Part shown: one piece after another, positions 56,980 through 64,000 of the stretch
Numbering within the stretch: the stretch's first letter is position 1
Layout: each line of letters opens with the position of its first letter
Source: Triglochin maritima
Lineage: Eukaryota > Streptophyta > Magnoliopsida > Alismatales > Juncaginaceae
Length of the DNA stretch: 64,000 nt
Reading direction: 5' to 3'
Assembly (NCBI GenBank): GCA_963682175.1
Contig: OY821779.1
Coordinates: forward strand, 198,501-262,500
Notes under the pieces: generated by a model
What the model was told of the DNA's origin: nothing
The model's input: the letters and a program-made list of their open reading frames with translations, nothing else
Databases searched by the model: none
Translations under genes and position numbers: made by a program

Positions 56980-58909
56980 TCATAGTATTGCAGCATCATC
57001 AAGAGGGCTTTGCTCAAGGTCCATGTTAGGCTTGTTAGCACCTTGCCGAACATCTGCATTAGCGTTCTGAGTTGGATCTGAATCATATTTCACGAGCAGT
57101 GCAAAGATTAAATGGGAAAATGCTTGTTTTGTTGCTCATTGTTTGACATGAGAAAAAAGAGAAAGGAAAAGAAACAGTACCATAACTTCTGTTTAGGTGG
57201 TCATCACTATCGCCACGGGTTGAATAGCGAATATCACCAGTGCCTTCAAACCCAGCCGGCTGTTATGATAATTATAGATCATAAAATGAGAAGCTAAGAA
57301 ATTTTCTCCAAGACAACCTAGAAACCGTGAGAAGTTGAAGTTAAACCAGCAAGAGAGGGCCAGAGTTGAAATTTGTCCAACGTGTACAGTTATTGGTGAA
57401 CTCCACAAAACCCATTTCCTTTTGTTGTTCAGCATATATATGTTGCTGTAAGCATTCCAAAACGAAATCAGAGATTGTAACAAGAAATAAAAGGAAAAAG
57501 TACACATGCACACAGTTTTACCTCTAACTGATTTTGCAAAAAGTTACGATGAGTTGCAACAACTCCAGTATTCAAAGACCAAGAATGTGGTGGATCGATC
57601 TGTTTAAGAATACACTGAATAATTTTTTTTGCGTAAGACTAATAATTCATCAAGACTTGTTCTATCTTGATACCATTGAATAAGAGAAAGCCAACTTTGT
57701 AGCAGTAAAAAACATATAGCTTAACAGTAGGTTACCCCCGGCATCAATTGGCTTCCATCTTGCACAGCCTCAACATGAGATTGATTGTCATCAACTGATT
57801 GAATTTGTTTTCCCTTGAAGATATGCATGAAGAAAATATTACAATTTGAGGAATAAAATTGAGAAAACATGGTATGTAGAGAGGACAAAAAGATGATCAA
57901 TTCATTGAATATGAACCTTTTTCTTTTTCTTTTTCTTGCCCACGCTTTGCTCCACTGACACTTCCTTCCGTTTTGTTGGTGGGAAACATAGTTCTGAAGG
58001 ATTAACTAACTACCTTGCAGAATATTAGGATCTCCATCATTAATGTCAAGGAAAAAAAACTCACTCAAGATCAGGTACTTACACATAACCCGTCATTTCT
58101 AAGAAATTTTTCTTTAACCTCATCCATATACTCTGTCAATAGCTTACACTTCTCATCAGACTCCACTCCGAGCTCAGCGATTTCATCCATGATTTTACTT
58201 AACTGGTCGTAACGTTGCATACGTGGGTTAGAATCGGAGTCATTGTAAGATATTTTCACAAGAGAGTGCCTACGCCTAACTTGTGCATCTCCTGCTTGGA
58301 GTTGGAGTTGGAGTTGGAGTTGGAGTTGGAGTTGAGGTTGAGGTTGAGGTTGAGGTTGAGGTTGAGGTTGAGGTTGAAGTTGAGGTTGAGGTTGAGGTTG
58401 AGGTTGAGGTTGAAGTTGAAGTTGAGGTTGAGGTTGAGGTTGAGGTTGAGGTTGAAGTTGAAGTTGAAGTTGAGTTTCAGTTACAATATGGTGAGAATTT
58501 ATGGGGGATAGATTGTTATTGTATGTAATAAGGTGTTGTGGGTTGGGAGGATTGAGGGGATGATTATGGTCGAGTCGCACTTTTGAGATGACGAAGGGCA
58601 AGGCATGGTTGGCGCCACAGCCTACGACGATATTGATTTTGGCCTTGCAATCGGTTCTGATGGACGGCCTCAATCTGAACCGGAAAGAAGAATTGTTGTT
58701 GTTGTTGTTGTTGTTGTTGTTTGGCTTACGACTCCTCGAACAGGAAAAGGAAAAGTATTTGAGGTTGCCATCGTGATCGACCTTCTTATCCCAAAACCAA
58801 CATTCTTACCATAGTTGATGTAATAACTGCGAACTTCTTCCTCCGACCCGAAACTCATCCCTATCCTTGGTTCTTCTTCCACACTCTCCGACCCGAAACT
58901 CATCAACAA
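56980..58909 (-). pseudogene. FAR1-related factor (FAR1 DNA-binding domain only), 7 exons, one-base frameshift
   Basis: Minus-strand exons 58909-58083, 58009-57917, 57813-57736, 57599-57522, 57445-57347, 57259-57181 and 57077-56980. Exon 1 starts MLMSFGSESVEEEPRIGMSF and leads into the FAR1 domain (SYYINYGKNVGFGIR). The remainder of the domain (KYFSFSCSRSRKP, LRPSIRTDCKAKINIVV, ISKVRLDHNHPLNP) is one base out of frame. The switch is near 58781-58788. Exon 1 is 827 nt, one short of a codon multiple, while all later exons join perfectly, so a single missing base explains it. Later parts: a Gln/Pro/Leu array, an acidic helical segment, and a KKKKKKKGKQ basic patch. There is no MULE transposase or SWIM domain, as in FRS-related factors (FRF). 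It could be a pseudogene, a variant allele or an assembly error. Confidence 0.78.
58298..58473. repeat. Hexanucleotide repeat coding Gln-Leu and Gln-Pro dipeptides
   Basis: About 29 units of GTTGGA, GTTGAG and GTTGAA on the + strand, in frame in exon 1 of the FAR1-related gene. They encode alternating QL and QP dipeptides on the minus strand. A TTG trinucleotide run at 58690-58722 encodes poly-Asn in the same exon. Confidence 0.9.
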
Positions 58910-61470
58910 CCATCCAAGGAAACTTTTTTACTCACTCAAAAACCATCCAAAGGAAGTAAGCAAGCAAGCAAGGAAGGAAGGAAGGAAGGAAGGAAAAGGG
59001 TGACTGGCTGGGCTGGGCCGGGCCGATTACATTCATGGGCTTTTACTTGGGCCGGGCCGACTACATTCATCGAATTTTATACTTGGGCCGTCTTAATTTT
59101 TATATCATCAAACACTATTGTGGAGTGGTATTGCATGAATAAATATAAAACTCATCTCACCTTCTAAATCTTTTTAACTCAAATTGTGTTTCCAACACGA
59201 ATATGCTGCGACTTTTGTCTTGTTAGGTAATATTGCACAAAGGATCTATTAGTCATGATCGCTATTATTTAAGTAAGTACACAATATTCATGAACAAATT
59301 AATTAACCATATAAACCATGCATGTTAGTCGATGCAAGTTTTTCAACCTGATTATCTCCTTATTAGAGTAGACGTACTGGTCCATCAACTTTTGATATTT
59401 TCTTCGTATCACCATCAACATTTTTCAACTCCACTAGGGTTTACCAAGGCCCACCACCCACTTATTGGATGGATGGATGGATGGGTTGGGTTAATCCAAA
59501 AAAAAATTTTTTTTTTGTAATTCCAATGTCTTATGTTATATACATATATATATGGTCAAGTTCTAGGAAGCTCAAGACTCATCAAATTTAGTTTAAGTCT
59601 CATCATTGGATCTTATTTACAGTTAATCTCACCATTCATTAGCATAACCGTTTTTTTCTTAATCTACCTTACAATTTGAAATCATTGGTGGATATTGTGG
59701 GAGCTTAATTTAGAAAAATTAAACCTTGAGCTTATACAAATTTCAACTACGTACATACATGTATGCGTAGAAGTACATACGTATACCCACAACATAAGTC
59801 AAAAGGTTGAGCAAAGAATTGTTGTTGTGGATAACTTTAAATGTTCGGGTCTAACACGCTAGCTTCTAACGAGAAGACAATGGAATTTGTTTTCTTTTTT
59901 TAAGTCACAAGAATGCAAGAGCGGTTTTGCTTAAAGCCGAGAACCAGAAGAGTTAATTTAAGTCCTCTTCTTTTGACTACAAAAAAAAAGAGGCTCTGTT
60001 GAAGCCCCGAACTCATCCATTTTGTCTACTACTTCTTTTTTGTTGTTGTAAAACAAGTACAGTTGTAGTCTTACTTTTTGTTGGTCAATATATAACAAAG
60101 GCTACATCAATAAATCATCTTTTAGACACAAATGATGCATTTATACTATCCCATTTGTTGAAACCTATATATCAATATTAGTGTTTTCATCAATACAACG
60201 GTCGTGCTTGGGTTCCTTCTAATTGGATTTCATGGAATCCAATTCCATGAATTCAAATTACATTTCCATGATTTGATTTTTTTTTAAAAAAAAATCAAAT
60301 TACGACGTTTGGTAGCATTGGGATTCACTAAACAAATCATATGTAATTAAAAATAATAATAATAATAGCTAGTTCTAGTAAATGTCCGAAGGAATCATGG
60401 GAGTTTGGGTACACTTCCAGCACAACAAACGTCTAGTTTAATATAATGTAATGTAATTGGATTATGACATCTTACGAGGTAATCAAATTGACTTGAAAGA
60501 CGTATAATTGGATTAACATCCTAATTTCATTAGGAAGTGCTTACGACCTCCAATATTCTAGACCAAACATTATACTCTAATTAAACATGTTCAATTACAA
60601 GTAACTAACACATGACATAAGAATAAAAACTTATCATGGGATTTTTTGAAAAGTGAAAAACTGTTAACTGTCTTTGTTTTGATGCCGTTGAAAAAATATG
60701 TTTAATTTACGCATCATTTACTGCGTTGATTGTGGTACGATGATCACTGGAAATGGTTAAACAATATTGGGCTGAGAAAATTCCTTTCAGATCTGATACC
60801 AGAGTTTTAGGGTTTTGAGAAAGTTAATTAGGTTTATAGGAATCTAACACTAATTAACCCCCACAAAAAGATGGTGGGTGAATCATATTCTCGCAATAGA
60901 TGCATTTGGTTCTTCTTTCTAGAAAAAGAGAAAAGCCTCGTGATTAATCACAACAAAATGTTAAGTAGTGCCAAATTGATCAATTAAATAATTATGAAAG
61001 GCAAATGGAGTTTTAATAAGTCAATATTACTTACTACTCATAATGCTGGAGCCACGTACGTTGCTCTCTAGGCTTGAAAGATATATGTCGGATCGAGCAT
61101 GATGCACGCAGTAATTTTTCACACTACTTTTGATTTAGATGCCAAAAGCCACCACTAATTCTACCCTTATCTTCTCAAATTTCACTAGTTTAATGATCAT
61201 GCTCATTGTTGTGGTAATTAAATACATTGTTCTAGACTTTTGGGCACCGAAAAGTTCGTTAGTTCGGCTTAAAAATTAATAGCATATGTGTTCCACACTA
61301 GGCTTGTAATTAACAAAGCTAACTAATTCTTTATATTGAGCCCACTCATCTGGATTCAGTATTTAAATCATGTTTAATGACATATGCAAAAGACATGTTT
61401 GAGGGAATAATACTGAGACACGGTACAATTATGTGGTGCACTTTATGTACATCAATTATTCTTTATGGTT
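58910..61470. other. Long intergenic stretch without a recognised gene
   Basis: The first 150 bp upstream of the FAR1-related gene hold a GAAG tetramer run (about 58960-58998) and several GGGCCGGGCC words that may be part of its promoter. The rest is AT-rich. A pair of GGAATCCAATTCCATG-type inverted words lies near 60220-60260. An ATGGATGG run is near 59466. No ORF has family resemblance. Confidence 0.45.
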
Positions 61471-61478
61471 TTATTCTA

Positions 61479-61509
<31 letters not shown>

Positions 61510-62910
61510 TTTTGGGTTCAATGTCTTCCCTTTAAACTTTAAAGTTTGTGATGACTTCAATGTCTTCACGACGTTGGTCCAGAAGTCACTTTGTAGAATG
61601 GTCTCGGTAACTTTAGTAGAGATCTCCTTTTTTTTCTTATTCTTTATCCAACTTGCATTAGGATCGTTGTACTCCGGGGAAACAACAAAGACTCGGAGTT
61701 TGTCTTTCTTCAGAAACAACTTTTGCAAAGTCAGAAAGGCGGTAGCAGGTTCCCTTCAATGGCAATTCACATCTTGTTCAACAACATGGCAGAGTTGTTG
61801 AAATGTTTGATGATCTTACGAGCTAAAGCAATAGTCTTCAAAAACAGCTTGTCAATATCCTCCAAGATGAGATCGATGCAATGCGCTGCACAGGGAGTCC
61901 AAAACAATCTTTTTCTTTTTTGCTGCAACTTCCTACTGGCAAGTACGTACGGGGCGGCGTTGTCGGTGACCACCTGAACAACGTGTTCTTCACCAATCTC
62001 GCCAACTACCTTGTCCATCAGCTTGTACAGGTAGTCTGCGGTGTGAGAGTGACCGGAAGCATCTACAGACCTCATGAACATGGTACATGTTAGACAATTT
62101 AGTATAAAATTGATTATATTCCTACTGGACCTATCAGTCCAGCCATCTGTCATCAACGTGCACCCATAGTTGCCCAATCTTGTCTGTACGACTCTAGTAT
62201 ACATCTAGTGTAGTCAATTTCCTGTTTAAGGCACGACTCACTAACTTCATGATACGTCATGGGTTTAAGTCCGGGTCCGTAAGTAAAAGTAGCGGATATT
62301 GCTTCCTTCCACTCAGGCGTCCTTACAATGTTGAATGATATACCACATCTATAGAAAATCCTAGACTATTTTTGATTAATTTTTTTTATATTTTCTTTTT
62401 TAAAGGTTCTTTCGATGGTTGTTTGTTGCGCGCCGGAAACCACGTCATTCCCACGTCCACAAAATGGTCCATACAAACGTTGTTTTTGTCTCTTTCGACC
62501 AGGAATGGGGCGAGGACGGGAGGTTGGGGTCCGAACAGAACCGGAACCCGACCCGGTTTCCAGATCATATTCTATGTTTTCTCTATCTACATAATCATCA
62601 AGACATACATTTTTGTTTTGTAATGTCCTACTGTTTCTAATCATATATGCAGTTATGTCTTGTTTAACAGAGTCAAGAACTTTATCACAATGTCTAGCAT
62701 TGCTACCGGGTGTGTGTGCAAGATGTTGTTTGTGACGGGCTATACCACCTCTAGTTTCATTACCACATAACTCTCAGACAATGCAGTTTTTATCATTAGC
62801 ACTAATGTAGTGGGCAATATTCCAACCGTGGTCATTTGTACTTGTAGGTCTTAGGTCATCGTAACTCTCGTGATGCATGGGGAGACTAGTGTCGGGTACG
62901 TAGGTCATAT
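61471..62910 (-). pseudogene. hAT-family transposase (BED finger, DUF659), dead
   Basis: Minus strand. A BED-type finger region at about 62800-62650 reads ELCGNETRGGIARHKQHL with a TGA just before it. A linker with RKRQKQRLYGPF (62644-62366) follows. The DUF659 domain is at 62204-61767 (NYGCTLMTDGWTDRSSRNII, MFMRSVDASGHSHTADYLYK, VVQVVTDNAAPYVLA, FWTPCAAHCIDLILEDIDK), then a further piece (61728-61471) with LQSDFWTNVVKTLKSSQ. The C-terminal hAT dimerisation domain is missing. Frameshifts and stops separate the parts. Confidence 0.82.
61483..61511. repeat. TA microsatellite
   Basis: Uninterrupted TA run at the downstream edge of the hAT transposase relic. Confidence 0.85.
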
Positions 62911-63127
62911 CTTAAAACTAGACTAATATAAAAATTTAGACTAATATGAAAATAAAATACTAATTAATTTAATTCTAAAGAGAAGTTAGAAAGAGTGCAC
63001 TTGATTTTGGCGGTTGAAGAATGAAGAACCGGATCGGAACCGGTTGAAAAATGAATTAACATGTGCGGGTAATGGTAAACTTGTAATTTTTGGAAAAAAA
63101 TCAAAAAAAATAATCAAAAAAGAGATA

Positions 63128-63214
63128 GCCGTTGGAATGCCTCCAACGGCGGCCACCTATGCGAGGCGACCGCCTATTTCGCCCAGCTTTGCTGGGCGAA
63201 AGGCGGTGGTCGCC
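63128..63214. repeat. GC-rich hairpins upstream of the hAT relic
   Basis: GCCGTTGGA...TCCAACGGC forms a perfect small stem (63128-63150). A long stem follows with arms 63165-63187 and 63191-63214 (GGCGACCGCC...TTCGCCCAGC, loop TTT), nearly perfect over 23 bp. The island is GC-rich within AT-rich flanks and recalls the hairpins at 6091, 30740 and 42509. Confidence 0.75.
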
Positions 63215-64000
63215 CAGGCGACCACGCCGACGGGCAGTCGCTTACGTGAACATTGCTTTAAAGGGATATATTGTAATTAATTTATCAAAAAAAAACTCAG
63301 CATAATACGATAATATATATAAGTTATATGGCTATTGCTGTCACATGTTAATTAAAATCTTTAAAACAATAGATTATAGTTTTAACTTTTAACCGATACT
63401 TCCCATTCCCTCGGGTTTTTTTTTCTTCCAAACAATGTTTGTTGTCTCTAGTTTTGTCCATAACAGCTGAATATTAGCGAAAACATTAATTGATGGACTA
63501 CAGGTAAAATGAATTTGAAAATATAAAAAAGGGATCAACGTAGTTATATATGTCCATAACAGCTGAATATTAGCGAAAACATTAATTGATGGACTACAGG
63601 TAAAATGAATTTGAAAATATAAAAAAGGGATCAACGTAGTTATATAGACGACAATGATCACCAGTTAAAGCATTTGTGTTTATTTTAAAAGTCCGACCTA
63701 GATCTTAATTTATTAACAATCATGGCAAAACAAAAGCCATACTGCTTAGACATTTAAAAACACTCGCAAGTTGGAACGTATTCTTTGGAGCAAAAAACTT
63801 GACAAATTTGGCGATCGATGACTCTTCATCATTCCTGGGGGGCTGCAAATAAGGGTGACTCAAAGTCAAAAACAAGTGACACGGATCAACTTAATAAATA
63901 TGTGGACTGTTGTAGCTTTGATTGATGGCAAAATTGTTAGATAAGACCTCAACCTAATTAATTGTAGTCAACCTTGTGTACGTAGTATAAAGATATTAAC
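63215..64000. other. AT-rich window end, no gene
   Basis: Apart from a 97-bp tandem duplication (63454-63647) no feature was recognised before the end of the window. Confidence 0.5.
63454..63647. repeat. 97-bp tandem duplication
   Basis: The block beginning TGTCCATAACAGCTGAATAT occurs at 63454-63550 and again at 63551-63647 with no difference that I can see, so it is recent. The duplicated reading frame on the minus strand is a by-product. Confidence 0.92.

Noticed and set aside
57341..57346. Stop TAA after PLLLV as the end of the FAR1-related protein
   Set aside because: Splicing at CTG|GTTTAA keeps phase and joins two further well-formed exons, so this TAA is more likely intronic. The shorter form cannot be fully excluded.
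58215..58528. Leu/Arg and Val/Glu repeat ORFs on the + strand
   Set aside because: They are other frames of the hexanucleotide repeat that encodes QP/QL in the FAR1-related gene.

Overview
This is nuclear DNA of a flowering plant. The window holds typical plant genes with GT-AG introns: PII nitrogen sensor, galactinol synthase, CSP41b, a DRM-type methyltransferase, a shaggy-like kinase, ubiquitin-RPS27a and a FAR1-related factor. Plant transposons of at least seven kinds fill the spaces: Ty3/gypsy LTR, Mutator-like with PMD, hAT, PIF/Harbinger, RTE LINE, MITEs and a non-coding family with dyad arrays. The species cannot be named from the sequence; a eudicot seems likely but is not proven.

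Layout. 1-4.3 kb: a SAM-dependent methyltransferase gene (9 exons, one hAT-like MITE in an intron) and a single-exon ubiquitin-S27a gene with a classic ribosomal-protein promoter. 5.3-10.4 kb: relics only. These are histidinol-phosphate aminotransferase fragments, an LTR-like stretch carrying two Mutator-type MITEs with perfect 9-bp target duplications, and a broken synaptotagmin copy. 10.7-11.8 kb: a Rho-N (RHON1/BP-73-like) plastid protein gene. 12.5-14.7 kb: the first copy of a non-coding repeat with paired GGTCGACC dyads. 16.5-19.6 kb: a complete GSK3/shaggy-like kinase gene. 20.5-25.2 kb: a DRM3-like gene, convergent with the kinase, with a hAT MITE in an intron and a duplicated piece of itself about 1.2 kb upstream of its start codon.

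26.4-42.6 kb is a transposon-rich block. Its core is a decayed Mutator-like element with a plant-mobile-domain (PMD) gene on the + strand and a FAR1-like/MULE/OTU-like transposase on the - strand. The transposase is split by a very young gypsy element (34074-41428) that has gag and protease but no reverse transcriptase and whose two 1188-bp LTRs look identical. A diverged inverted partial LTR lies at its right edge.

42.9-44.9 kb: PII (GLB1), perfect in structure except for one in-frame TGA. 45.4-47.1 kb: a PIF/Harbinger remnant with TTA target duplications. 47.5-48.6 kb: galactinol synthase. 49.3-51.0 kb: second copy of the dyad-array repeat. 51.7-55.8 kb: CSP41b (10 exons) with a 5'-inverted RTE LINE in intron 2. 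57.0-58.9 kb: a FAR1-related factor with a one-base frameshift. 61.5-62.9 kb: a dead hAT transposase.

The host genes are unrelated housekeeping, stress and signalling genes. Nothing suggests that they form a cluster or act in one pathway. The strongest candidates for something undescribed are the helically spaced dyad arrays found in three dispersed places, the gag-protease-only young retrotransposon nested in a PMD-carrying Mutator element, and the recurrence of small GC-rich hairpins in otherwise unrelated transposons.
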